Shown: one piece after another, positions 41,991-53,544 of the stretch | Layout of the letters: every line of letters begins with the position of its first letter | Position numbering within the stretch: the stretch's first letter is position 1 | DNA from: Prionace glauca | Taxonomy: Eukaryota > Chordata > Chondrichthyes > Carcharhiniformes > Carcharhinidae | Length of the DNA: 64,000 bases | Assembly: GCA_037974335.1 (NCBI GenBank) | Contig: CM075760.1 | Location: 26,633,197 to 26,697,196, forward strand | Direction: 5' to 3' | Position numbers and translations under genes: made by a program | Notes under the pieces: model-generated | The model's input: only the letters and a program-made list of their open reading frames with translations | Told to the model about the DNA's origin: nothing | Database searches by the model: none

Positions 41991-42560
41991 TCACTGGACC
42001 CTCTCACTCCTGATAATGCACCGGGACATGTTACTGTTTGCATTACACCAGGCTCTGTCTCAGTTATTACATTGTTGGAACCTGCCACTTATAAAGAAAC
42101 ATGGACAGCCTCTCAATCACTGCTGCACTCGTCCGCCTCTCTGTTTATATTGAATAATATCCTGTCTCTAATTATTCTGTTACATGAATTATTTATTTCT
42201 GCAATTGCCCCGTCAAAGTTTACATCGATCTAAAGGTTTGGTTTGGAATTACTGCATCGGATTTGTCTCAGTTTATATGTTACAATGGCCAGAATCAGAC
42301 AAAATTACACGAGGGGACAGTTTTATTGCGCTGTCTCCATAATTAATGCGCCACATTATACCTTTGTTCACTTTACACATTATCATTTCTCAAATTTTGT
42401 TTTACTCTGTACTGTCTCACTTGTTATTCCACTGGGCCACATCTCTGTTTATGTCACACCAGATCATGTCCCTATTTTCTGATAGCGCTGATACGCTGGA
42501 AGCAGTCTCAGTTTAAATTACAGCGCACATTGTCTCTGCATATATTAGGATAGACCATGT
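41991..42560 (+). repeat. Strongly diverged short-period satellite-like DNA
   Basis: Words of the type 'ctctgtttatattac' and 'ac.ccagg.catgt' recur every 30-40 bp with heavy divergence (42005-42070, 42130-42150, 42400-42480, 42530). The complement (gtaatataaacagagat-type words) recurs at 48060-49000. Confidence 0.4.
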
Positions 42561-43262
42561 CTTTGTCAAAACTGAGTCTGGCATATCTCTGATTATATCA
42601 GAAAACACCACGCTGGTTAGTAATATACTGTATACTCTCTCTCAATAATGACTGAACTGGGCCCAGTCTGCATTCATATTAGTACAGGTGCTGTACCGAT
42701 ATCTGGTGCATTCGACTGTCTCCGTATCACTGCACAAAACCCGTCCCTTGTTTATATTACAACAGATCATATTAGTTGAATTGACCATGCAAAATTGTCC
42801 GTTATTTTCCCTTAGAATATGTGGATTAGCCATGGTAACTGTATGGGGCTAACGGGGATAGGGCCGAGGGGAGAAGCTGGGTGGGACACAGACTTGGTGG
42901 ACAAGATTTGTGTTTCTGAACTATAGGAATTCGATGGTTCTATGTCCAAGAAACATCACAGACATTTGCGTGCTTATTTATTTCAAATATTCTATTTTCT
43001 AATACCCACCTTTGGAGAAATGATCTCTTTTAGCAATTCCCCTTCAGTTTTCCCAATCATAACCTTCAGCCCATCTCTGCCTTCCATGAATGCATGAAAA
43101 CACCAAAGAGTTCATGTATTTCACCTGAAGAGCATTTAATATGTAACTATTTATTGACAACCATTCTGTTGTTTGCTCATGCGTTAAGCATGATTACAGC
43201 TTCACTATTTTGTTCCTGGCGTTAACTTATCTGTCTTTAGAGATCTGTTGGAAAATGGATAA
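42556..43262 (+). repeat. Third, partial copy of the arm sequence
   Basis: Collinear with 35245-35950 in the same orientation as the right arm: aaaacaccacgctggttagt, tactgcacaaaacccgtccc-type text, the SINE fragment, and the 'ttgacaaccattctgttg' stretch. The GPCR gene, the promoter and tRNA-Glu are not included. The match stops near 43262. Confidence 0.8.
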
Positions 43263-44043
43263 ATCACATCTCGAATGACGAGGAGATTACGAAAATTGAT
43301 CTTCTCAGTGTCTCACTAAACTTCCTGATGTATGACTCAATTGTGTGCTGATTTGTGAAAATGATGGTGAAAATGACCCTGGATATAGGGGTCATTTAGC
43401 CGACAGGAGATGATTACACCTGGAATTGTCAGACTTCTGATTCCTATTGATGCAAAGGATTGAAACATCTGCTCCTCTCCAGATAAGGAGCAATATTTCT
43501 GTTTAACCGTTACCTTCACCAATTCCATGGTAACCATCCTAAATATTTTCTACTGTGTATAGATTGTACAGTCTCGGTAATACGATGAATCAGGATCGGG
43601 TGCATCATAAGGATGGCCAGACAGTATGATATAAACAATGATATTGCCAGGTGAACATGGACTGCAGCGATTCAAGATAGCAGGTCATCACCACATTGTC
43701 AGGGGCAATCAGAGAAGGGCAACAGATGTCAGTGCTGCCCACACCCTGTAAATGATTAAAAATTATGCTCTAACAGCAGAGGAAGAACCTAACCTAATAA
43801 AGACAGGTATGCTAGCGCCATGATGACATAAACTGGCTGGGAGAGTCACGTAAAGCAATGTATGGGATCTCGCGAGTAAGAGAGACAAGCATGGTATAAC
43901 ATTTAATTATTTTTTTTGTGCGTGTGATAATTCTAGGAAGAGTAATTTGTCCAATAGTGGCTGGCAGGTGTCAAATGAAGCAACATTAGACACAGGTTCT
44001 AATTCACAACTGATTGGATAACGGTTTCCAAAAAATAATCATG
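43263..44043. other. Intergenic, nothing recognised
   Basis: Only short open frames were seen. Confidence 0.4.
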
Positions 44044-44379
44044 GAGAATTAGAACATTATAATTTGAATGACTGGCTCCAGTGTATCACTGACAGAGACA
44101 GCTGGGCCCGGAGTCAGACTGGAAGCTGAGAATTAGAACATTACAATGTGAATGACTGGCTCCAGTGTATCACTGACAGAGACAGCTGGACCCGGAGTCA
44201 GACTGGAAGCTGAGAATTAGAACAATACAATGTGAATGACCGGCCCCAGTGTATCACTGACAGAGACAGTTGGGCCCGGAGTCAGACTGGGACCTGAGAA
44301 TTAGAACATTACAATGTGAATGACTGGCCCCAGTGTATCACTGACAGAGACAGCTGGGCCGGAGTCAGACTGGGACCTG
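44044..44379. repeat. 84-bp tandem repeat, four units
   Basis: Units start with gagaattagaaca at 44044, 44128, 44212 and 44296, exactly 84 bp apart, and contain gtgtatcactgacagagaca. Units 1-2 end in 'ggaagct' and units 3-4 in 'gggacct'. Confidence 0.92.
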
Positions 44380-44693
44380 ATATAAGGAAGGAATCATTTC
44401 TGGGGCCTGAGAGCAGGTTTCTTCGTCATGAGGAGTGAGGCAGGGATTTGTGTGGCAAACACGGATTGGAAACCCGACCACAACCGCAAGAGTGACTGAT
44501 GCCACCTGACTGAGGCTTGTATTCACGAGGACTGAAACGATGAACTATGAAACCCTCATCGGAGGGAGAAAAGCAGTGCAATAAATGTTAAGGATTATTG
44601 TGTTTTTCCTAAAAAAAAAGTTTGATCCGATGCTCATCTGTTCAAAGTGATGTTTTGTAAATAGAATCGACTTTCGGAATGGTTCTTGGCAAT

Positions 44694-44809
44694 TACACAC
44701 ACACAGACACACACACACACACACACACAGAAACACACACACACACACAGAAACACACACACAGAGAAACACACACACACACGCACACACTCACACACAC
44801 AACACACAG
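44694..44809. repeat. (CA)n microsatellite with G interruptions
   Basis: A compound CA array with 'cagaaacaca' interruptions. Cys/Val- and Thr/His-rich frames over it are not genes. Confidence 0.95.
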
Positions 44810-44819
44810 GTTCTGTCAA

Positions 44820-46345
44820 AAGATAAGATTAGCACAAGACGACAGTTCCATAAATATTCCATTTTATTCCGTTTTAATGAAGGACAGGGAGAGACACAAA
44901 AAGGATGCTGGGACACTGATACAGATGAACCTTAAAATTCTCCCATTCTCGAGAATCCTTCAAAACTTCATCCCATGAAGGATATATCGAATTTATTTTC
45001 CAAAGTTTCTGTGAAATCTAATTCCATCACCCTTCCACGCTGTTCATTCCAGTTCATCACAACTACTGTGTAAAAGTGAACACTTATCTCTCTGTCTCGC
45101 TGCTCAATAAAATAACTTTGTGCCCATTGGTTGCTGACCGTCCCCCAGTTGAAAGATTCTCCCTTTAATTAACCCAATCACAACTTAATGATTATGAACA
45201 CTAATAAATGTGTTGAAAAGACTGGCAAGGAGATAAAGACAGCGGGAGAGTTACGAGAAAGCAAACCGGGGGTGCTGACAGATAAAAGCTGAGGAACAAA
45301 AATAAATAGCAGATGGAGAGAAAATGATCAAACAACGAAAGATACCAGCTATCATTCCCTCCCTTCACAGATCCCGGGGGAGTTCAGTGACTGATCCACT
45401 GACCATCCAGTTATGTCCGGGAATGGAAACTTTAACCAGATCACACCAGACTCATTTGTAAATGTCACCGCAATGTGACGTGTCTGACTCTGCCCTGACT
45501 CTGTGGGCAGATATAAGCCGCACTGACAGATGGTCTCACCAGATTGTGGTCTCTGGATTTATTTTCTGCTCGGAAGTGAGATGTGCGGTTTGGAACCGGC
45601 AGCAGAGAAACAGGAAGTTGTGTTACCTGAGAATGAAACAACCGGGGCCAGTTTGGTGTTATCACCGTGAACAGTCTTCCTGCCTGTGAGGGTGAACTCA
45701 CTCTGAAAGCATCAAGAACAGTCACACAGATTGCTGCCGGTCTCAGCATTACAGTCACCCCCATTCCCATATTAATGAATCAAGAAAATGGCCATATTTG
45801 GTGTTTAAACAGATTAATTGAAGGGAAGATGGACTGAAGGTTACTATTGAGGGAAAAGAGGAAAAATTAAAGCAACATTTTTATCCGCAGAGACATTCCG
45901 AAATTGAAAGTTTAAGTGTGCTGGGTGTTGTGTGTGAGAAATAGAGGAGAGAGGTTAATTGAGTGAAATGGTTAAGTTCCTACAATGAATTTACCTCTGC
46001 TGAGATTTTTGTGCTTTATCTTTTCAGTCACAAGGTGCCTTAAGGAAGAAGAAAGAAATAGTCTCGGAGTCAGATCCGTCTCCTGGGAACCTGTGTGAGT
46101 TAATGGAGACTGAGAGAGAGGAGAGAGGTTATCTGATTTAGGTTCAGTGTGAGACAGAGAAAGAGAGAAGTTCAGTGAATCATTTGAAAGATGCGTTGCC
46201 TTGGCAGCGGAATGACCAGCTGTACATCACATTCAAGAGCGTCCAGGGCCATTCATTAACTTTATTTATTGACTGAGACACAGAATGTACAATAACTACT
46301 GAATAAATTACAAAATCATGCTAAAATTAATAACAATTATTTACA
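44820..46345. other. Intergenic, nothing recognised
   Basis: The stretch 45360-45780 is somewhat richer in G and C, but it has neither an exon with clear splice sites nor promoter motifs that I trust. Confidence 0.4.
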
Positions 46346-46545
46346 TAGTGGTAAGCACTGGTACCTCACACTGTGGGGGACACAGGTTCCACTTAAGCCT
46401 TGTGTAACTGTGTGGTGTTTACACATTCACCCCGTATGTGCGTGGAGTTCCTCCAGGTTTACTGCTTTCTTCCTACAGTCCAAAGATGTACAGGTTAGTT
46501 GGAGTGGCCATGTTGAATTGTCCTTTAGTGTCCATTTGCAGTGCA
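46346..46545 (+). mobile_element. tRNA-derived SINE, diverged
   Basis: agtggtaagcactggtacct, then the core (gtgcgtggagttcctccagg), then aaagatgtacaggttagttg. Confidence 0.65.
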
Positions 46546-46989
46546 ATGTGACATACATTCATTCTGTTCCTCAATCACTTCTGAACAAGAGGATGTTACA
46601 AGTTTCATCCCAAACTTTCAATAAAATATTCCAGGAAATGCGAGAGCAATTAAATATGATGAACAACACCCAGTAGTTATTAACAAGACGAAACACATTC
46701 TTCGAACCCCATTACATTTTTAAAGCTAATTTCCATCTTTTCATCTCGTTCTGTCCTTTTTTTCCATCTGTCAAACGCATTTTATAGAAAACCAGTTACT
46801 GAGACAGTGTTGGCTTTATTATTAGTGTCCAATATAATACAAAGTAAGGCACGGATGTGTTCAGTAGTGCATGACACAGAGCCGAACACAATCATATCTG
46901 AGATGGAGCCTAATGGAGCAAAAATGGCCTCTTGGCTGAACAAGAACTCAGAAATGATGATTTGTAACATTTCTCACGGCATGTCATCA

Positions 46990-47120
46990 TATAATAATAA
47001 ATGGTTTGGTGTGTTATGTCATATAAACAAATATAAGATCTATTGCAATAATGATTCAAATGAGTCGCATGCAGTAAATAAAGACACAAGGCCCAGTGTC
47101 TTGCTGTACATGTCTACAAC
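46990..47120 (+). repeat. Direct duplicate, copy 1
   Basis: Matches 48355-48450: aacaaatataagatc, ttgcaataatga and agtcgcatgcagtaaataaa against agtcacattcagtacataaa. Confidence 0.6.
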
Positions 47121-47127
47121 AAATGTG

Positions 47128-47177
47128 TGTGCGAGAGAGAGGGAGAGACAGAGAGAGAGGGAGGCAGGGGCAGAGGC

Positions 47178-47215
<38 letters not shown>

Positions 47216-47268
47216 GGAGACAGGGGCAGAGGCGGTGGGAGAGAGAAAGACAGAGAGAGGGAGAGAGC
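47128..47268. repeat. GA-rich tract with an internal 60-bp-scale repeat
   Basis: gagaga runs with two caggggcagaggcgg blocks (about 47166 and 47222). The open frames (Glu/Arg- or Ser/Leu-rich) are compositional. Confidence 0.9.
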
Positions 47269-48059
47269 CGTAAACCATTCCACTTATGATGAATAATCCA
47301 CTGAGTGTTTCTAGCATTTTCTGTTCGGATCTCAGGCACCCACAGCATCTTGCTTTAGACCAACGAGATATTTGAACAGGTGACTGAAAGGATGGCCAAT
47401 ACAGGGACAGTTTTATGGATTGACTTAGACGAGGAAAGTGAAATAAGGAGATTTAGGGAGGGAATTACAAAGCTTAGGCATAGGCAGATGAAGACATCCG
47501 AAAGTGAAAAATTGTTTCGAAGGTAACAATACAAATTACAGAATATATGTATATATATATAATTCTATTCAAAAATAACCTAACTGTCAACAGTCGTTCT
47601 GTGGCGATTTCGTTTTATTTCTCTCTGAAACAGATAAGTAATTAATGAGTGGATAGATATGTAGCTTGTGGGAGCCCATCTGGCGATATTGCGACTACAG
47701 AGTTCTGTCTCACTCTGTCAGTGTATCTGTTGAATGCTATAAATAAGGCAGGTCAATCTTTATCTCTGAAGTCTGTGTCAAATTGACACAGTGCAGTGCA
47801 ATATTCAACTAATAAAATGTATCACAACGGTGGTTGCTTGAAGATATTGTAATGAGCACTGTACGATTATTAAGATATTGACCTGTCCCCGAACACCAGT
47901 GAATCACTGAGAAATTGTTCAAACTGAATATTACTCACACAATAACAGAGCAATTAGATATTTCTCGCAGCTACTTATCGAAATTAGTAAAAATTAAACT
48001 TACTGTTCCAAACAAGAATGATTAGTGTCAGACAGGCACACCCATATTATATCGGAATT

Positions 48060-48990
48060 GATAATATCTCGGCAGGCAACATATTCATGGTCGTATGTTA
48101 GATTAACAGAGACAGATTCTGATGTCATTCAAAGAGACAAATCCCGTGTAATGTAAAAAAGAGATGAGATCTGATGAAATATGAACAGATCCGTGGTCTA
48201 CTGTCGTATTAATTGAGAGGACCTAATGCAGCATAAATAGAGAGATGGCCGAGGGTGGCATAACGAGAGGAAGAACCGAATGTAGTGTAAAAACAGACAA
48301 GGCCTACTGTCATATAATTAAAGACTGGCTCTGGTACAACGCAAATAGGAGTAATGAATAAAGTGGCATTTTATGTAAGGTAAACAAATATAAGATCCGT
48401 TGCAATAATGAATCATTTGAGTCACATTCAGTACATAAAGGGACATGTCCTAGGGCATTGTAATCAATCTTCTGTATACTGGCCCTCTTGTCAATGGGTA
48501 ACAGTTTGTTTCTAATGAGTAAAACATTCTCATTCATCACTTTGAGCGTCTGTACTAAATCTCCCATAAACTGCTCAGTTCTAAGGGAACAAACCACGTG
48601 TTCACCTGTTCTGATAGTGCAGCTTATACATGATTAACGTCAAGCCCGATATGACCTTCTCTACCTCACCTATTCCCCCTTGTCATTTCATGAATTGATG
48701 GAACTTTTACATGGATTCCCATGAATCATTCTCATTCTGTCAGAATAAGATTCAAGGCCAGGAGAAGACTTGCTTCTGACAGTTAAATGTCAGGCAACAT
48801 ACACATGGTCATATGTTGAATTAACAGAGATGTATGTAAATATACAAATCCTGTGTAATATAAACAGAGATGGGATCAGATGTAATAGGATCAGATCCGT
48901 GATCTACTCTAGTACTAATAGAGAGGAACTAATGTAGCATAAATAGAGAGATGGCTCAGTGTACACAACGGGAGAAATAACCGAATGTAG
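48060..48990. repeat. Direct duplication, about 220 bp, copies 720 bp apart
   Basis: 48060-48300 and 48780-48990 share, in order, caggcaacat, atggtc.tatgtt, gattaacagaga, cagatccgtg.tctact and gcataaatagagagatggc. Both consist of the diverged 'gtaatataaacagaga' word type. Confidence 0.65.
48455..48620 (-). mobile_element. Decayed LINE 3' fragment
   Basis: On the minus strand it encodes text like LRTEQFMGDLVQTLKVMNEN, a decayed 'R.QR..GDLI....K' CR1-group segment. It sits between the two copies of the duplication above. Confidence 0.5.
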
Positions 48991-49239
48991 CATAAATTCA
49001 TCTGTAATGTATTCGTGTTATAAATGTATAATGTAATATTGGACATAGATCTCAGACTTTAGGCGCACTGAGTTAAATGTCATCATGCCAAAACACATCT
49101 GTGATCAGTTAAGAATGGAAACAACATTATTTCTTAGTCAAATTGTAACGTATTCAATTCCCACAAGATACCTCGCGATCCAACCTGTGACCCAGTACTG
49201 AATGTTCAATTATTCCATTAATAAATGTGATGATATTTC

Positions 49240-49440
49240 AGTCTCGGGGTAGTGTAGTAATATCATTATTAAGCTAATATTCCAGAAGCTTGGGACAGGA
49301 GTTCCAGTTCCACCCTGGCAGCTGGTGAATTTCAACTCAGTCACTTGATAAAGACATCCTGTGTATTTAAAGGTTTGAAGTTTATTTCTTCGTCACAAAT
49401 GGGTTTACATTCACACTGTAATGAAGTTACTGTGAAAATC
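49240..49440. mobile_element. Two SINE pieces, opposite strands
   Basis: 49240-49345 (+) has the tRNA-like head of a second SINE type (ggggtagtgtagtaatatca, then ttccagttccaccctggcag). 49365-49440 (-) is the 3' end of the HE1-like type (aagtttatttcttcgtcaca, atgaagttactgtgaaaa). Confidence 0.5.
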
Positions 49441-49999
49441 ATATATGGTTAAAGCTCATCTTTTTCTCGGATGTCTTTCAGGGGAGGAAATGTTACTTCT
49501 TAGTTAAAAGCTACATAAAATTACCAGAAGAAGAAACAAGCCTGAGGTTTCAGAGATTTTTAAAATTCAACAAAAAAAAGTCCAAATAATCGAGGGGGAA
49601 ATAGAAAATGGGAGTAAAATTCAGGGAACATAAAAATTAATTATAACCGTTTATATCAATATCTGAAGAGAGAAGAATTGGTTAAGTTAAATGTAAATCC
49701 CTTAGAGCCCGAATCCAGGGAATGTATATTGGGGAATAAAGAAATATTGAATGAATAGAACACTGAGTCTGACACTACCTTCACACAAGATTCATCCCAG
49801 AAATGTTCGGGAACCAAGGGGATAGTTGTAAGACGGTATTGAGGGAAAGCAGTATTAGTAAAATAATTCTGGGGAAAATAATAGGGTGAAATTCTGGTTG
49901 GTCACTCGGGCCTGGTAATCCCAGAATATGGAAGGAAACGGGCCAATGTTAGATACATTGCTGCCCATCTTCTGAAATTCTATACAGGCCGAAACAGTT
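49441..49999. other. Intergenic, nothing recognised
   Basis: A-rich. No features were seen. Confidence 0.4.
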
Positions 50000-50480
50000 C
50001 CTACAGGTAATGTAACCCCGATATATACAGAGAAAGAGAGAATAAAACTGATAAATTACAGACTGATTTCAGCATCAGTTAGAGATTGTTTTCAAATCCA
50101 TGATAGGAAAATATTTGGAAAGCATGGACGGAGTTTGATGAAATCAGCATGGGTTTAAGAAAGACATGTTTATCTTAACAAAACTACTTGCATTTTTTAA
50201 GGGTGTAAATAATAGGTGGGGATGGGGGAAGTGGGGGTTCTTTCGGGTAGGGAGGGGGAGGGATGCAACCAGTTTACGTGGTGTATTTGCACTTTCAGAA
50301 GATATTTCAGAAGGCTCTTCATAAAATATTGGTAGGCCCAATGAAAGCACGTGAGATGGGGAGTGATATGTTGGCCTCGGTATAGAATTCATTGACAGAT
50401 AAGAAACAGAGAGTGGAAATAAATAGGTGTTCTTCCGAGTGACGGTCAGCTAACTGTGGGGTACCGCAGGGTCCCAAATG
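50000..50480 (+). mobile_element. Decayed LINE RT fragment
   Basis: Traces of the RT region: a 'gcatgggtttaagaaagaca' stretch (HGF.KG), a 'cagaaggctcttcataaaat' stretch (FQKA.HK), 'aagaaacagagagtggaaat' (the K.R.V.I block) and 'gtggggtaccgcagggtccc' (GVPQGP). Many breaks are present. Confidence 0.55.
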
Positions 50481-50483
50481 TTA

Positions 50484-50730
50484 AATGTGTTCATTCGTCA
50501 CAAATAACTTTGTGTTAACACTGCAATGAAGTTACTGTGAAAATTCTCGAGTCGCCACATTCCAGCATCTGTTCGGGTTACACTGAGGGAGAATTTAGCA
50601 CGGCCCAATGCACCCTAACCAGGGCGTCTTTTGGACTATGGGAGGAAAGCGGAACACCCGGAAGAAACCCATATAGACACGGGGAGAACGTGCAGACTCC
50701 GTACAGACAGTGACCCATGCCAGGAATCTC
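50484..50730 (-). mobile_element. tRNA-derived SINE (V-SINE/HE1-like), antisense
   Basis: In plus-strand text it reads gcaatgaagttactgtgaaa, aatttagcacggcccaatgc, ggagaacgtgcagactccgt and agtgacccatgccaggaa. The tRNA-like head is missing. It separates the LINE at 50.0 kb from the one at 50.7 kb. Confidence 0.7.
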
Positions 50731-51243
50731 TCTTCCTTGAAGAAGGTCATTGTCTGACACTGTGTGGCGTGAATGTTACTCTCCACTCCTCAACCAAAGC
50801 CTGAATGTGTTCTAAGTCTTGCTGCATATGGACACGGACTGCTCCAGTATCTGAGGAGTCGCGAATGTGCTGAACAGTGTGCAATCATTAGTGAACATCC
50901 CACTTCTGACCTTCTAATGAAGGGTGAAGATTAGGCCACACTATCCTGAGGAGTTCCTGCAGCAATACCCTGGGACTGAGCTGATTGGCTTTCAACAACC
51001 TCAACCACCTTACTCTGTACTCGGTGTGACTGAAGCCAGTGGAATGTTTACCCCCGGATCCCCATTGACTGCAGATTGGCTCAGGGTTCTTGATGCCATC
51101 ATCGGTCAAGTGTTGTGTTGATGTGGAGGGTGGGCACTCTCACCTCATTAAAACAGCTATTTCCACTATATTTGGACTAAGTTTAAATGATTTCTGGAAC
51201 CGAATGCTCCAAGTGGAACCCAGACTGAGCTTCATTGAGTAGA

Positions 51244-51246
<3 letters not shown>

Positions 51247-51280
<34 letters not shown>
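51247..51280. repeat. (ATT)n microsatellite
   Basis: About eleven ATT units inside the decayed LINE. Confidence 0.95.
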
Positions 51281-51552
51281 TGATCGGTTGATCCTCGATA
51301 CTTTCTATTATTTTGATCGAGTGAGATCGCATTGGGCGATAATTGGCCGGGATGTATTTGCCCTTCCTTTTGCGATAGAGCATGCCTGCTAATTTTCCAC
51401 ACTGTTGGGTATGTGATAATGATGTAGCTATACTTTAATGGATTGGCCGGGGCGCAGCTCGCTCCAGAGCACAAATCATCATTATTATTGCTGAAATATT
51501 GTCAGGACCAATAATCCTTGCAGTGTCCAACCTCTTCAGCACAGGGTTAGGC

Positions 51553-51640
51553 CACAGATCAATCATGATCATATTGCATGGTGGAGCGGGCTCCCGGGCT
51601 CGAATGGCCTACTCCTGTTCCAATCTTATCCTGTGAAAGG
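51553..51640 (+). mobile_element. CR1 3' tail scrap
   Basis: ccacagatcaatcatgatca, then gcatggtggagcgggctc, then cgaatggcctactcctgttc. It splits the antisense LINE. Confidence 0.65.
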
Positions 51641-51870
51641 CATTGAGCTGCTTGGAAACTGGCATCTGTGATGCTGGGGACCTCAGGAGGAGGCCGAGAT
51701 GGAAAATCCTCTCGGCACTTCTGGCAGAAGATTGTAGCAATTGTTTCAGTTTTGTTCTTCTCCATTTGCTGAGCTCTCACATCATTAAGAATTGAGGTTT
51801 TATTTGAGGCTCCTGCTGCTGTTAATTGCTTTAATGTCCACCACCATTCAGAACTGTATCTGGTACAACT

Positions 51871-52269
51871 GCAAAGTTAGATCCTACCTGGAAAAATTCA
51901 GATCAAGGTGATGTATACATTGATATGTACTGGTGCAATACCAGTTTAAACAGCGTGCTATATGTTATAATATATTATAATCATGGACGGGGTCCATTCT
52001 AACATATATACATATGGAGGCCAATTCAAAATGAACAGATGCAGTGTCCAGTGTATTGCGGCAGTTCATGCTTCATGTAATGTAACCCACCAAGATTTAT
52101 TTCCATCTGCTGGCAAAACTTTGTAATTACAGTTAGTGTGAAAATATCATTGTCAGGTATGATCTATGGTATCAATGGAACAAGAATTCACATCCATTAA
52201 TGTAATATCACATCCTCTTCTGCAAGGTGCCAAAATTTATGGTGCAATGAATTGTACATGTCCGTTGCT
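51871..52269. other. Intergenic, nothing recognised
   Basis: No gene or repeat family was recognised. Confidence 0.4.
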
Positions 52270-53085
52270 GAATTATGCAGATTAAGTGGTGTACGGCAGG
52301 AATCTGTCTGGGGCCTCAATTATTTACAATATTCATTAAGGGCTTAAATAATGGGACAAAGAGTCAAATATCCAAATGATAGATCAAGATATAATTTTTA
52401 GAAGGGACAACGCTAAATTTAGTGGATGCCAAACAGGATTTGGGGTTCGGCACATAGTTTCTTAAAATGTCACGATCTGCTTCAGAAAATAATCATTAAG
52501 ACCAATGGAATGCCTCCCTTCATATCCAAAGGACTGGGGGATACGGAGGCAGATGTTGTGCTCCAATTGTGCACAATCCTTGTTCCACCCCAATTAGAGC
52601 ACTGTGAGCAAGTATGGGCAACATATCTTTGGAAATATGTTGACTCTGGACGGAGTTCAACGCAAGTTGCGAGGAGAGATCAGACGAATTTAGACATTTT
52701 TCTCTCGAATTCAGAAGGTTGAGGGCTGTTCTGATAGAAACCTATGAAATACCTACAGGGAAGGATTGTTTCAATTATTGAAGGTTCGTGGTTAAAAGGC
52801 CATAGTTGAAAAAAATAGGGAAAGGCCTTTTAGGAGAGTTGATAGAAAACATTAGTACATGTCCAGAGAGGTGAATGATTGGAACTCTCTTCGGCAATTG
52901 CCGGTGGGAGCTGGTACAATTGTTAGATATAAGTCTGAGGTCTTCTTTAATTGAACAGGTGTATCAAGAGATATGGACTTAGTGAAGCCAAAATGGATTC
53001 AGCCACAGATCAGCCATGATCTTATTAAATGGTGGGGCCAGTTCGAGGAGCTGAGTGGCCTACTCCTGTGGTTATGTTCCGATGT
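52270..53085 (+). mobile_element. Decayed CR1 LINE
   Basis: Traces run from gtacggcaggaatctgtctg (GVRQESVWG, a decayed GVPQGSVLG) through QLEHCEQVWATYLWKYVD to the tail ccacagatcagccatgatct followed by gtggcctactcctgtgg. Several frame breaks are present. Confidence 0.65.
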
Positions 53086-53544
53086 TGCCAGGGCAGCATC
53101 AGATGAAAATGGCTCAATCCATGGGAATATATTTTTGTTGATTTTGATTAAAAGGAGGGATGTTGCCCAGGGAGCTTTTGGAGACAATGGGACCTTTAAT
53201 GTCCAGCTCAGCAAACATGGCGTTGGGGAAAATGTTCCTCATTCCATTTGGAATTTAGTTGGGTCTCTGAAGACTCCCAGGAATCCAAGATGTAGTTTTA
53301 AGTTGAAAGAAAATGTGTGTGTGTGTGTGTGAAGGGGAAACAATTTTTGGGAAAGAATGAGAACGACAGAATATATGTGTGTGCGTCTTTGTGTGTTGTC
53401 TGATAAATGTCATATAGTTTACAAATTAACAACACAATTAAAACCAGCATCCTTCCATTTCCAATAGAAAAGTTAGAATCGCAGTAAACACATGTCCACG
53501 GTCGGCAAGTGGGAGGCTTTCAAGGGAAAACTGAAAAGGTTGCA
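53086..53544. other. Intergenic, nothing recognised
   Basis: A short (TG)n stretch at about 53315-53332 is the only structure seen. Confidence 0.4.

Larger units (their letters stand above)
50735..51870 (-). mobile_element. Old LINE of a second family (L2/CR1 superfamily)
   Basis: On the minus strand, 51870-51640 encodes SRPPPEVPSITDA-type text. The stretch 51550-51180 encodes ANYRPMRSHS (a NYRPISL motif), LLNEAQSGFHLEHS (a LLTDAQFGFR motif) and related words. The stretch 51115-50735 corresponds to the VPQGS to FADD region and beyond, with many breaks. A CR1 tail (51553-51640, +) and an (ATT)n run (51247-51280) interrupt it. The fragment at 59.4-60.1 kb seems to belong to the same family. 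Confidence 0.6.

Noticed and set aside
44545-44978. Cysteine/valine- and threonine/histidine-rich frames
   Set aside because: These are read-throughs of the CA microsatellite.
44820-46345. Immunoglobulin or other host gene in the slightly G-C-richer stretch
   Set aside because: No V-domain cysteines, recombination signals or convincing exons could be found.
46807-47289. 160-codon frame ending in Arg/Glu repeats
   Set aside because: The second half is the GA-rich tract. The first half has no recognised domain, intron structure or support.
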